DNA from: Pseudomonadales bacterium
GTDB lineage: Bacteria; Pseudomonadota; Gammaproteobacteria; Pseudomonadales; Halieaceae
Assembly: GCA_024234815.1 (NCBI GenBank)
Contig: JACKNO010000003.1
Coordinates: 620,001 to 684,000, forward strand
Reading direction: 5' to 3'
Length of the DNA: 64,000 nt
Every line of letters begins with the position of its first letter. Within the stretch, counting starts at the first letter, position 1. A model generated the notes under the pieces. It was not told the DNA's origin and ran no database searches. It saw nothing but the letters and a program-made list of their open reading frames with translations. The position numbers and the translations under genes were made by a program. Below, in pieces: positions 1-7,731 of this stretch.

Positions 1-263
1 GTCAGCGCCAGCTTCGGCCCGACGCCGCTCACCTTGATCAACTGCCGGAACAGGTGGCGGTCGCGCTCGTCAATGAAGCCGTATAACAACTGCGCATCCT
101 CGCGCACCGCAAAATGCGTCACCAGCGATACCGGCTCGCCCAGCGCCGGCAGCTGGAACAATGTCGTCATGGGAACCTGGATTTCATAACCCACGCCACC
201 GACTTCCACGAGGATATCGGGGGGTTGTTTATGCACCAGTGTGCCTCGGATCCTGCCTATCAT
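1..263 (-). CDS. ruvA: Holliday junction helicase subunit RuvA (N-terminal part)
   Basis: Partial gene that runs off the left edge. The minus-strand ATG at 263 starts MIGRIRGTLV, the standard RuvA N terminus (OB-fold domain that clamps four-way DNA junctions). The readable part continues with the family-typical LLYGFIDERDRHLFRQL and then the first helix-hairpin-helix residues (VSGVGPKLAL). RuvA recruits the RuvB motor to drive branch migration. It lies 13 bp after ruvC on the same strand, so ruvC-ruvA (and presumably ruvB outside the window) form one unit. Assignment is secure; only the C terminus is missing. Confidence 0.95.
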   Translation of the reverse strand, partial: MIGRIRGTLVHKQPPDILVEVGGVGYEIQVPMTTLFQLPALGEPVSLVTHFAVREDAQLLYGFIDERDRHLFRQLIKVSGVGPKLAL

Positions 264-276
264 GAGATATGACCTG

Positions 277-795
277 TCAACGCAATCGGCGCCGGCGCAC
301 GGATTTCGCGCCGGCCATATTTATCAGGCTCTGCCGGGTATGGGCGTGGCACAGGGCAGCCGCCAGGGCGTCGGCAGCATCTTCCTGCGGCTCGGCGGCC
401 AGTTTCAGCAACACCTTAACCATATGCTGCACCTGGGACTTGTCCGCCGCCCCGGTTCCCACCACCGACTGTTTGATCTGGCGGGCGGAGTACTCCGCTA
501 CCTCCATGTCGCGAGCCACGCAGGCAACAATCGCCGCCCCGCGTGCCTGCCCCAGCTTCAGTGCGGAACCCGCGCTCTTGGCCAGAAACACCTGTTCGAT
601 CGCCAACTCCGTGGGCCCGTGCATTTCAACCAGTTCGGTAACGCTGGTATAAATTACCCGCAGCCGCTCCGGCAGGTCTCCCGCGGGCAGGCGGATGACG
701 CCACTGGTCACATATTCGCTGCGTCCGGACACATAACTGATGATGCCGAAGCCTGTTTTACGGGAACCGGGGTCTATCCCCAGGATGAGCGACAT
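277..795 (-). CDS. ruvC: Crossover junction endodeoxyribonuclease RuvC
   Basis: Resolves Holliday junctions made by recombination, acting with RuvAB. The 172-residue length is normal for the family. The acidic catalytic set is visible: Asp8 in LGIDPGSRKTG, Glu67 in LAIEQVF, and Asp139 and Asp142 in the EDAADALA stretch, one residue offset from the E. coli numbering. It lies between yebC and ruvA, the usual gammaproteobacterial order. A LexA-like palindrome lies 34-49 bp upstream of the start, so SOS induction of ruvCA is plausible. Confidence 0.97.
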   Translation of the reverse strand: MSLILGIDPGSRKTGFGIISYVSGRSEYVTSGVIRLPAGDLPERLRVIYTSVTELVEMHGPTELAIEQVFLAKSAGSALKLGQARGAAIVACVARDMEVAEYSARQIKQSVVGTGAADKSQVQHMVKVLLKLAAEPQEDAADALAAALCHAHTRQSLINMAGAKSVRRRRLR

Positions 796-828
796 GCAAA
801 TATCCGCTGGCTGTCTCTGGCGCTTATT

Positions 829-844
829 ATGTACAAATTTACAG
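829..844 (-). promoter_or_regulatory. LexA-like SOS box upstream of ruvC
   Basis: On the ruvC strand the sequence reads CTGTAAATTTGTACAT. This matches the gammaproteobacterial LexA pattern CTGT-N8-ACAG at all but the last position, with an AT-rich core. It sits in the gap between yebC and ruvC, at a distance suited to covering the promoter. ruvAB is a classic LexA target in E. coli. The site is read from sequence; LexA binding is inferred. Confidence 0.5.
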
Positions 845-963
845 TATTTATCAGCATTGGTATGGCGCGTGCCGATTTATTTGCGCGGGGCAGGACAGGC
901 TCTTGAGGTCAAGCGGGAACGACAAGCGAAGCAAAGTAGAGCGGGAACGGGGCTGGAATTAAG

Positions 964-1704
964 CTACAAAGACGCCAGAACCTCATCCGGGATATCCGCG
1001 TTGGTGTATACATTCTGGACATCATCGAGGTCTTCCAGCGCTTCCACCAGCCCCATCAGCACCTCGGCTCCCTCGGCATCGACAGGTACCGTGGTCGATG
1101 CGATCATTGTCACTTCGCCATCATCCGCCGGCAACCCGGCCGCCTCCAGGCCCGCCTTTACCGCGCCGAAGTCCTCCCAGGCTGAAACCACATCCACGGA
1201 ACCGTCGTCATTGGGCTGGACATCCTCGGCGCCCACCTCCAGCGCCACTTCCAACAGGCGCTCCTCATCGACACCGGGCGCATAACTCAGCTGACCTTTG
1301 CGCGTGAAGAGGTAGGCTACTGAACCGTCGGTACCCAGGTTGCCGTTGCGCTTGGTGAATGCGTGGCGCACGTCGGCGACGGTGCGGTTGCGATTATCGG
1401 TCATTACTTCAACCAGCACCGCAACACCACCGGGAGCGTAACCCTCGTAGGTCAGCTCCTCCATACTGTCGGTTTCGTCGGCGCCGGCACCGCGAGCAAT
1501 CGCCCGATCAATGGTGTCGCGGGTCATGTTGGCCGCCAGCGCCTTGTCGATGGCGGTGCGCAGGCGGGGGTTATCCTCGGGCAGGGCCCCCTGCTTGGCG
1601 GCGACCACCAGTTCGCGAATCAGTTTGGTGAACATCTTGCCGCGCTTCGCGTCCTGGGCGGCCTTGCGGTGTTTGATATTGGCCCATTTACTGTGACCGG
1701 CCAT
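964..1704 (-). CDS. yebC: YebC/PmpR family protein
   Basis: A 246-residue protein starting MAGHSKWANIKHRKAAQDAKRGK, the signature N terminus of the YebC/PmpR (TACO1) family. Members have been described both as DNA-binding regulators and, more recently, as factors that help ribosomes translate proline-rich stretches. The sequence is full length and acidic toward its C terminus. It sits 38 bp after aspS and upstream of ruvC on the same strand, the canonical aspS-yebC-ruvC order. Family assignment is firm; the exact role in this organism is not determined by sequence. Confidence 0.95.
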   Translation of the reverse strand: MAGHSKWANIKHRKAAQDAKRGKMFTKLIRELVVAAKQGALPEDNPRLRTAIDKALAANMTRDTIDRAIARGAGADETDSMEELTYEGYAPGGVAVLVEVMTDNRNRTVADVRHAFTKRNGNLGTDGSVAYLFTRKGQLSYAPGVDEERLLEVALEVGAEDVQPNDDGSVDVVSAWEDFGAVKAGLEAAGLPADDGEVTMIASTTVPVDAEGAEVLMGLVEALEDLDDVQNVYTNADIPDEVLASL

Positions 1705-1742
1705 AACGGTCTTCCTTCTTTATATACGTTCAGCTAACCCGG

Positions 1743-3524
1743 CTAGCTTTGTCCCGCCTCTTCGCGAGCCTGGCGCAGGCGAATATTCAGTTCCCGCAAC
1801 TGCTGGGCGCTCACATCGCCGGGCGCGTCCGTGAGTACGCAGTGAGCGGTCTGGGTTTTGGGGAAGGCTATCACATCGCGAATAGACGCGGTGCCGGTCA
1901 TCAGCATCACCAGTCGATCCAGCCCGAATGCGAGGCCGCCGTGGGGAGGAGCGCCATATTGCAGCGCCTTGAGCAGAAAACCGAATTTTTCCTCGGCCTC
2001 CGCCTCCTCAATCTGCAGAATGCGGAAGACCGCCTCCTGCATGTCGCGCTGGAAGATACGAATGCTGCCGCCGCCAAGTTCGCAGCCATTGAGAACCATA
2101 TCGTAAGCCCGCGACAAGGCCTCTCCCGGGTTCGCAGCCAGCTCTTCCACACTGCCGGAAGGTGCGGTGAAAGGGTGATGCAGGGGTGTCCAGTTGCCCG
2201 AGCCATCCTGCTCGAACATGGGAAAATCCACGACCCACAGCGGAGCCCAGCCCTCTGCCACCAGGCCCTGGTCCTCGCCCACCTTGATGCGCAGGGCACC
2301 CAGTGCCTCATTGACCACCCGGGTCTTGTCAGCACCGAAGAAAATGATGTCGCCGTTTTTCGCATCCAGCCGTTGCATCATCTGGGCGACGATCTCGTCC
2401 GGCATGAATTTCAGAATTGGCGACTGCAGCCCCGCCACCCCGGCATCGATGTCATTCACCTTGATCCAGGCGAGGCCACGGGCACCGAAAATAGAAACAT
2501 AAGCGGTGTAGTCGTCAATCTCCTTACGGCTGATACCGGCACCGCCCGGCACCTTGAGCGCGGCCACCCGACCCTGGGGGTCGTCGGCGGGACCGCGGAA
2601 TACCTTGAAGTCCACCTGCTGCATCAGATCGTCGATGCTGATCAGCTCCAGCGGAATCCGCAGGTCGGGTTTATCGGAGCCGTAGCGAGACATGGCTTCC
2701 GAGTAGGGCATATGGGGCATTGCGGGCAGCTCAACCCCCAGTACCGTGCGGAACAGTTCGCGCACCATGCGCTCGGCGATGTCCATGATACCGGCCTCGT
2801 CCAGGAAGGACGTCTCGATATCAATCTGGGTGAATTCCGGCTGCCTGTCCGCGCGCAAGTCCTCATCACGAAAACACTTGGCGATCTGGTAGTAGCGGTC
2901 GAAGCCGGACACCATCAACAATTGCTTGAACAGCTGGGGTGACTGGGGCAATGCGAAGAACTGGCCCGGGTGGGTCCGGCTCGGCACCAGGTAATCTCGA
3001 GCCCCCTCAGGAGTCGCGCGGGTGAGGATCGGCGTCTCGATATCCAGGAAGCCCTCGCCCTCGAGAAAGTTGCGTACAGCGGAGGTGATCCTGGAACGGA
3101 GGATCAGGCGCTGCTGCATTTCCTGTCGGCGCAGGTCCATGTAGCGGTACTGCAAGCGCACCTCTTCCCCGACAGCGGTGTATTCGTCCATCTGGAACGG
3201 CGGCGTGGCGGCGTGGTTGAGAATTTCCAGTTCCTTGCCGAGCACTTCAATCGCACCAGTGGCCATCGCCGGATTGACCGACGCTTCGGACCGCGCCCGC
3301 ACCCTGCCGGTGACTTTCAGCACGTATTCGCTGCGCACCCGGTCGGCGCGCTGAAAGTGCTCCTCGGTGTCGGGATCGAATACCACCTGCACGATGCCCT
3401 GCCGGTCACGCATATCGAGGAAAATCACCCCGCCGTGATCCCGGCGGCGATCTACCCAGCCACACAGGGTGACGGTTTCGTCGATATTAGCTGTTCCCAA
3501 AGCGCCACAATAATGACTGCGCAT
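1743..3524 (-). CDS. aspS: Aspartyl-tRNA synthetase
   Basis: Charges tRNA-Asp; class II synthetase of 593 residues with N-terminal OB-fold, catalytic core and the bacterial GAD insertion. Recognisable blocks include the FALPQSPQLFKQLLM and CFRDEDLRADRQPEFTQ segments and the C-terminal GGLAFGLDRLVMLM (motif 3). The start was set at MRSHYCG rather than an in-frame ATG 13 codons upstream, because family members begin there. Residue 30 is His (RRDHGG), as in the non-discriminating Pseudomonas aeruginosa enzyme, whereas E. coli has Leu. It may therefore also charge tRNA-Asn and rely on GatCAB (inference). Confidence 0.97.
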   Translation of the reverse strand: MRSHYCGALGTANIDETVTLCGWVDRRRDHGGVIFLDMRDRQGIVQVVFDPDTEEHFQRADRVRSEYVLKVTGRVRARSEASVNPAMATGAIEVLGKELEILNHAATPPFQMDEYTAVGEEVRLQYRYMDLRRQEMQQRLILRSRITSAVRNFLEGEGFLDIETPILTRATPEGARDYLVPSRTHPGQFFALPQSPQLFKQLLMVSGFDRYYQIAKCFRDEDLRADRQPEFTQIDIETSFLDEAGIMDIAERMVRELFRTVLGVELPAMPHMPYSEAMSRYGSDKPDLRIPLELISIDDLMQQVDFKVFRGPADDPQGRVAALKVPGGAGISRKEIDDYTAYVSIFGARGLAWIKVNDIDAGVAGLQSPILKFMPDEIVAQMMQRLDAKNGDIIFFGADKTRVVNEALGALRIKVGEDQGLVAEGWAPLWVVDFPMFEQDGSGNWTPLHHPFTAPSGSVEELAANPGEALSRAYDMVLNGCELGGGSIRIFQRDMQEAVFRILQIEEAEAEEKFGFLLKALQYGAPPHGGLAFGLDRLVMLMTGTASIRDVIAFPKTQTAHCVLTDAPGDVSAQQLRELNIRLRQAREEAGQS

Positions 3525-3574
3525 AATCTGGTTTCCGTATGGATTTTCCGGCCGGGCCCGCACTGGGCCAGGAA

Positions 3575-3868
3575 TTAGGTCGCGCTTTTCTTGCTGTCGC
3601 CTGTGCTGGCAGCAGGAGCGCTTGGCGTGGCGGAAGATGCCGACGAACTCGCGGTATCCGCGCCACCCGCCAGATTCTTCTTGTTGCCAGTTTTGAAATC
3701 TGTCTCATACCAGCCGCCGCCTTTCAGGCGAAAGGCCGCCGCGGAGACTTTTTTCTTCAGGCTGGCGGCGCCACAAGCCGGGCAATCCTCCAGCGGTGCA
3801 TCACTGATTTTCTGCAGTGCCTCAAGCTCCTTGCCACAGGCCTGGCACTGATACTCGTATATCGGCAT
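3575..3868 (-). CDS. FmdB family zinc-ribbon protein
   Basis: Small 97-residue protein starting MPIYEYQCQACG. It has two CxxC pairs (Cys8/Cys11 and Cys29/Cys32) that form the FmdB/CxxC_CXXC_SSSS regulatory zinc ribbon. The tail after residue about 70 is low-complexity Ser/Ala/Pro. It lies 50 bp upstream of aspS on the same strand, the position this family often holds in gammaproteobacteria. FmdB was named as a putative regulator of formamidase and amidase expression, but no role is established for the aspS-linked members. Confidence 0.9.
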   Translation of the reverse strand: MPIYEYQCQACGKELEALQKISDAPLEDCPACGAASLKKKVSAAAFRLKGGGWYETDFKTGNKKNLAGGADTASSSASSATPSAPAASTGDSKKSAT

Positions 3869-4064
3869 GAATTGGACCCACCAATGATCAAAGCGTAGCG
3901 AGAGATTTTTGAGGCGCGGATTTTAACCCATGCCGCCATGGACGCCAAGCAGGGATGGGCAGAAACTGAAGGGGGCAGGAAACCCGACGCCTTGCGGCGC
4001 TGTCAGGGTAAAGACTGTGTCCTCCCGCCCGGCCGGAACCGAAGCGGGGGGACAGAGACGTCTC

Positions 4065-4499
4065 TTAGGAAGCGGCGAATTCCTTCAGCTTCTTCAGAGG
4101 ACGAATCTTAACGGCAATACTGGCTGGCTTGGCCTTGAACATGGTCTCCTCACCAGTGAAGGGGTTGATACCCTTGCGCGCCTTGCGAGCGGGCTTCTTC
4201 ACAGTGCTGATTTTGAGGATACCCGGAATGGTGAACTCACCTACGCCGCGCTTCTTGATGCTGCGCTCCATCAGTGAATGCAGTTCATCCATTACGGAAC
4301 CGACCTGCTTTTTGCTCAAACCAGTGCTCTCGGCCACGCTGGCGAGAATCTGGCTCTTGGTCAGCTTTTCGGAGATAGCCGTTGCCGCCTTCTTTGCCGG
4401 TGCTGCTTTTTTGGCTACAGCTTTTTTAGCGGGAGCCTTTTTGGCCGCTGCTTTCTTGGCTGGTGCCTTCCCTTTCGCTGCTGCTTTTTTAGTTGCCAT
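4065..4499 (-). CDS. HU-family DNA-binding protein with N-terminal Lys/Ala/Pro-rich tail
   Basis: A 144-residue protein in two parts. Residues 1-43 are a histone-H1-like tail built of AAKK, APAKK and AVAKK repeats. Residues about 46-144 form an HU/IHF-type domain (LTKSQILASVAESTGLSKKQ, then GEFTIPGILKI and INPFTGEE). The start was taken at MATKK because the upstream extension looks non-coding. HU proteins bend and compact DNA; basic tails of this kind are known from Deinococcus (N-terminal) and mycobacterial (C-terminal) HU and are thought to add non-specific DNA affinity. It is probably a nucleoid protein additional to a tail-less HU elsewhere (inference). Confidence 0.93.
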   Translation of the reverse strand: MATKKAAAKGKAPAKKAAAKKAPAKKAVAKKAAPAKKAATAISEKLTKSQILASVAESTGLSKKQVGSVMDELHSLMERSIKKRGVGEFTIPGILKISTVKKPARKARKGINPFTGEETMFKAKPASIAVKIRPLKKLKEFAAS

Positions 4500-4825
4500 G
4501 TTATTTTGAACCTTCCCTAATAGTAATAAGTAAACTGTCCCAAGTGTAGAACCCGGACTGCCCGCCTCCCCTGACCGCCGAAAACAGTGCCGCCACAAGT
4601 CACAGGTAAATGTATAAATCATGAAACGCTACAATACAAGCGTTTTTCCAGCACGGGAAAGGAAAAAGCCTGTTTTTAAGGCATCCGGGGGCCCGATGAC
4701 GACAATCCGGCCCTATTTTCCCGCCCCGATCGGGCAATGCCCGCGCAGCGGTTCACGGCCCTGTACGCCCGCCTGCTTCGGTCGTAAAATGGCCGCCCGT
4801 TTTTACTCTGCAACCGGACTGCCAC
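4500..4825. other. 326-bp gap between divergent HU-like gene and proS
   Basis: No coding signal is seen. The left part holds the leader and possible promoter of the HU-like gene. The right part is GC-rich, with short palindromes (CCCGATCGGG near 4725 and GGGCAATGCCC beside it) just upstream of proS. No RNA gene or repeat could be recognised. Confidence 0.6.
4611..4639 (-). promoter_or_regulatory. Possible sigma-70 promoter for the HU-like gene
   Basis: On the minus strand TTGTAT (4639-4634) and TATACA (4616-4611) are separated by exactly 17 bp. Matches to consensus are 3/6 and 4/6. It would give a leader of about 105 nt before the ATG at 4499. Weak prediction. Confidence 0.3.
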
Positions 4826-6532
4826 ATGCGCACCAGTAACTTCCTCATCGCCACCCAAAAAGAAACGCCGTCGGATGCGGAGGTCGTTAGCCACCAGCTC
4901 ATGTTGCGCGCCGGACTGATTCGCAAACTGGCAGCGGGCCTCTACACATGGCTGCCCCTGGGCCTGCGTGTTTTACGAAAAGTGGAAACAGTCGTCCGGC
5001 AGGAGATGGACAGGTCCGGCGCCCAGGAAATGAGCATGCCCGTGATCCAGCCCGCCGAGTTGTGGCAGGAGTCGGGTCGCTGGGAGCAGTACGGTCCCGA
5101 GTTGATGCGCCTCAATGATCGCCACCAGCGCGACTTCTGCCTGGGACCCACCCACGAAGAAGTCATCACCGACCTGGTCCGCAATGAAATCAAGAGCTAC
5201 AAGCAGCTGCCGGTTAACTTCTACCAGATCCAGACCAAGGTGCGCGACGAGATTCGCCCCCGCTTCGGGATAATGCGCTCACGGGAATTTCTCATGAAGG
5301 ATGCGTATTCCTTTCATGCCACCCAGGAGTCCCTGGAGCAGACCTACCAGGTAATGCACCAGACCTACAGCAATATCTTCACCCGTCTCGGTCTGGAGTT
5401 CCGCCCGGTAATTGCGGACACGGGCAGCATAGGCGGCAGCACCTCCCATGAATTCCACGTGCTGGCGAACTCCGGCGAAGATGACATCGCCTTCAGTGAT
5501 ACGGGTAGCTATGCCGCGAATGTGGAAATGGCCGAAGCCCTGGCCCCCGCCGCCGGACGCCCCGCCGCCGGCGCCGAGTTGCAGGAGGTTGCCACCCCGG
5601 GAGTAAGGTCTATTGAGGAACTGGCCAGCTTTTTGAAAGTCGCGCCGCAGCAGACAGTTAAAACCCTGCTGGTGGCAGCCGAGCAGGACGGCGGCGTGGT
5701 GGCCCTGGTGTTGAGGGGCGACCACCAGCTGAATCCGATCAAGGTCGAGAAACTGGAGGGCGTTGCCTCCCCGCTGCGCATGGCGACAGAAGAGGAAGCC
5801 CGCGCTGCTTGCGGAGCCGACTTTGGCTCCCTGGGACCCGTGGGGCTGGACATCCCGACAATCGTCGATCGCAGCGCCGCCTGCCTGGCCGACTTCTGTT
5901 GCGGTGCCAACCGCGATGGCTTTCACTTCACAGGCGCCAATTGGGAACGCGACTGCCAGCTGCAGCGGGTGGAAGACCTGCGCCGGGTTGAAGAGGGCGA
6001 CCCGAGTCCGGACGGCGAGGGTAAGCTGCAGATCAAGCGCGGCATCGAGGTGGGGCACATCTTCCAGCTGGGCACCAAGTACAGTGAGGCGATGTCAGCA
6101 AAAGTGCTGGATGAGACCGGTCGCAACGTCACGATGATCATGGGCTGTTACGGTATCGGGGTGAGCCGCATCGTGGCTGCCGCGATCGAACAGAACCACG
6201 ATGAAAACGGCATTATATGGCCTGCCAGTATGGCGCCGTTCCAGGTTGCCATCATTCCCCTGAACATGCACAAATCACCCGAAGTGGCCAGGTGCGCTCA
6301 GGAGCTTTACCAGGCGCTGTCAGACACCGGCATAGAAGTGCTGATGGATGACCGCAATGAACGGCCGGGGGTGAAGTTTGCCGATATGGAACTGACAGGA
6401 ATCCCCCACCGTATCGTGGTCGGGGACCGCGCACTGGCGGACAACAACCTGGAGTACAAGGGTCGCCGCGACCAGGAATCCCAGCTGGTGCCGCAGTCAG
6501 AGATGCTGGCGTTTCTCCTGGCAAGGCTGTAA
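4826..6532 (+). CDS. proS: Prolyl-tRNA synthetase
   Basis: Charges tRNA-Pro. At 568 residues it is the bacterial type, with an editing (INS/YbaK-like) domain inserted in roughly residues 220-400 between the class II catalytic motifs; that domain clears Ala-tRNA-Pro. Visible blocks are the start MRTSNFLIATQKETPSDAEV, motif 2 at KVRDEIRPRFGIMRSREFLM, and the C-terminal MGCYGIGVSRIVAAAIEQN segment leading into the anticodon-binding domain. Stand-alone gene, divergent from the HU-like gene. A perfect 7-bp hairpin follows the stop codon. Confidence 0.97.
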   Translation: MRTSNFLIATQKETPSDAEVVSHQLMLRAGLIRKLAAGLYTWLPLGLRVLRKVETVVRQEMDRSGAQEMSMPVIQPAELWQESGRWEQYGPELMRLNDRHQRDFCLGPTHEEVITDLVRNEIKSYKQLPVNFYQIQTKVRDEIRPRFGIMRSREFLMKDAYSFHATQESLEQTYQVMHQTYSNIFTRLGLEFRPVIADTGSIGGSTSHEFHVLANSGEDDIAFSDTGSYAANVEMAEALAPAAGRPAAGAELQEVATPGVRSIEELASFLKVAPQQTVKTLLVAAEQDGGVVALVLRGDHQLNPIKVEKLEGVASPLRMATEEEARAACGADFGSLGPVGLDIPTIVDRSAACLADFCCGANRDGFHFTGANWERDCQLQRVEDLRRVEEGDPSPDGEGKLQIKRGIEVGHIFQLGTKYSEAMSAKVLDETGRNVTMIMGCYGIGVSRIVAAAIEQNHDENGIIWPASMAPFQVAIIPLNMHKSPEVARCAQELYQALSDTGIEVLMDDRNERPGVKFADMELTGIPHRIVVGDRALADNNLEYKGRRDQESQLVPQSEMLAFLLARL

Positions 6533-6552
6533 TCTGCGCCGGGCCGCGCAGA
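6533..6552 (+). terminator. Hairpin directly after proS
   Basis: TCTGCGC and GCGCAGA form a perfect 7-bp stem around a 6-nt loop, starting at the base after the proS stop codon. No T-run follows, so it is either a weak or factor-assisted terminator or a 3'-end stabiliser. Confidence 0.4.
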
Positions 6553-6658
6553 GCAGCGCTCTGGCGAGTACGGGCGACCGCCTTGTTGCCCCACGCGCGG
6601 GTATCAAATCACGCACCGGTCAGGATATAAGAACCATTGATTTGATTTGGCTCAACAA

Positions 6659-6679
6659 TTTGACATGGCTGTTTGACAT
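6659..6679 (+). promoter_or_regulatory. Tandem TTTGACAT repeats upstream of the LuxR-type gene
   Basis: Two exact copies of TTTGACAT begin 13 bp apart, each containing a consensus -35 hexamer (TTGACA at 6660 and 6673). The downstream -10 is weak (CACTAT near 6696). They may be a promoter with a duplicated -35 or an operator made of direct repeats, possibly for autoregulation of the LuxR-type protein starting at 6742. Confidence 0.4.
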
Positions 6680-6741
6680 TGATTTTTTGTCCCACCACTA
6701 TGAGCCCCTGTAGTGCGGGGTGGCTATAAAAAACACATTAA

Positions 6742-7593
6742 ATGACCGATATACAAACAATAAGTAAATGGAATCGGGATATTTCCAAGGCTATTGCGGC
6801 ACTTGGCAAAGACCAATTCTTTCCGATTCTTATCCAGGCGATCCAGGGCCAGGTAAAGTTCGATTATCCGCAGGTATGGCTGTTCCACCGCGAGCTGCCA
6901 CCCAGGGTCCTGTACCATGAAATACCGGACCACGCCTACGTCACCCAGGTGGATCAGTACCTCGAAGGCCCGTACAGCGAGGATCCGTTCTATCGCACCT
7001 CCATGGAACACCCCCGCTCAAAACTCTACCGCATGTCGCGGATTACCCTCGGCAAACTGCGGCAGTCGGGTTACTACCGGAGTTACTACCGGGAGACCGG
7101 CACGGTGGATGAGGCCGCTTATATAGCCAAACTCAGGGGCGGCAGCGTTATCAACCTGGATATGATGCGCCTCCCCCAGAACGGCGAATTCACCGACCAG
7201 GAATACGAGACCCTCTACCTGCTGGCCGAACCGGTGTCGGAATTGCTCAAATGTCATAGCGAGCATGACAGTTTCGCGGTAACCCACCTTATCCAGCCCG
7301 GTATCGATCACCAGATCGACCTGGCCTTCAGGAAGTTCGGTGAATCCATACTCTCACCACGCGAAAAAGGTGTCCTGGAACTTATGTTGCGCGGCTACGG
7401 CACGGGCATCTCAGCCCAGCGCCTGGGCATAGCCGTGGAGACTGTCCGCCGCCACCGCAAGAGTATCTATCGCAAGCTGGATGTCAGTTCGCAAACAGAC
7501 CTGTTCTCGCTGTTCATCAACGCCCTGTCCTGCATCGGACAGGCCGGCGGGGGCGATCCGCTGAGCGTTTATATGTCACCTCGCCAGGCATGA
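6742..7593 (+). CDS. LuxR-family transcriptional regulator
   Basis: A 283-residue protein whose C-terminal residues about 203-260 form a LuxR/FixJ-type helix-turn-helix. The stretch opens LSPREKGVLELMLRGYG and carries the recognition segment VETVRRHRKSIYRKLDV. The N-terminal 180 residues look like a soluble sensor domain; I do not recognise a classical autoinducer-binding or receiver domain with confidence. It lies 138 bp upstream of the glutamine-synthetase gene on the same strand. It may respond to an amine or amino-acid signal and control that gene (inference from position only). Confidence 0.8.
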   Translation: MTDIQTISKWNRDISKAIAALGKDQFFPILIQAIQGQVKFDYPQVWLFHRELPPRVLYHEIPDHAYVTQVDQYLEGPYSEDPFYRTSMEHPRSKLYRMSRITLGKLRQSGYYRSYYRETGTVDEAAYIAKLRGGSVINLDMMRLPQNGEFTDQEYETLYLLAEPVSELLKCHSEHDSFAVTHLIQPGIDHQIDLAFRKFGESILSPREKGVLELMLRGYGTGISAQRLGIAVETVRRHRKSIYRKLDVSSQTDLFSLFINALSCIGQAGGGDPLSVYMSPRQA

Positions 7594-7731
7594 GGCATTC
7601 TTCCACAACGAGTTGCGGCTGAGTCGGCATGCGCTCGTGTACCCCTTGTGAATGCTGCCCTAACTGGGGCATTGAGTCACCCCTGTTAAGCGTGGATAGT
7701 GCCCGCTTACCGATAGACGTGCGGTGACAGA

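Noticed and set aside
1749..2942. Long plus-strand open frame opposite aspS
   Set aside because: Antisense shadow of a high-GC gene; no family features, while the minus-strand aspS is complete.
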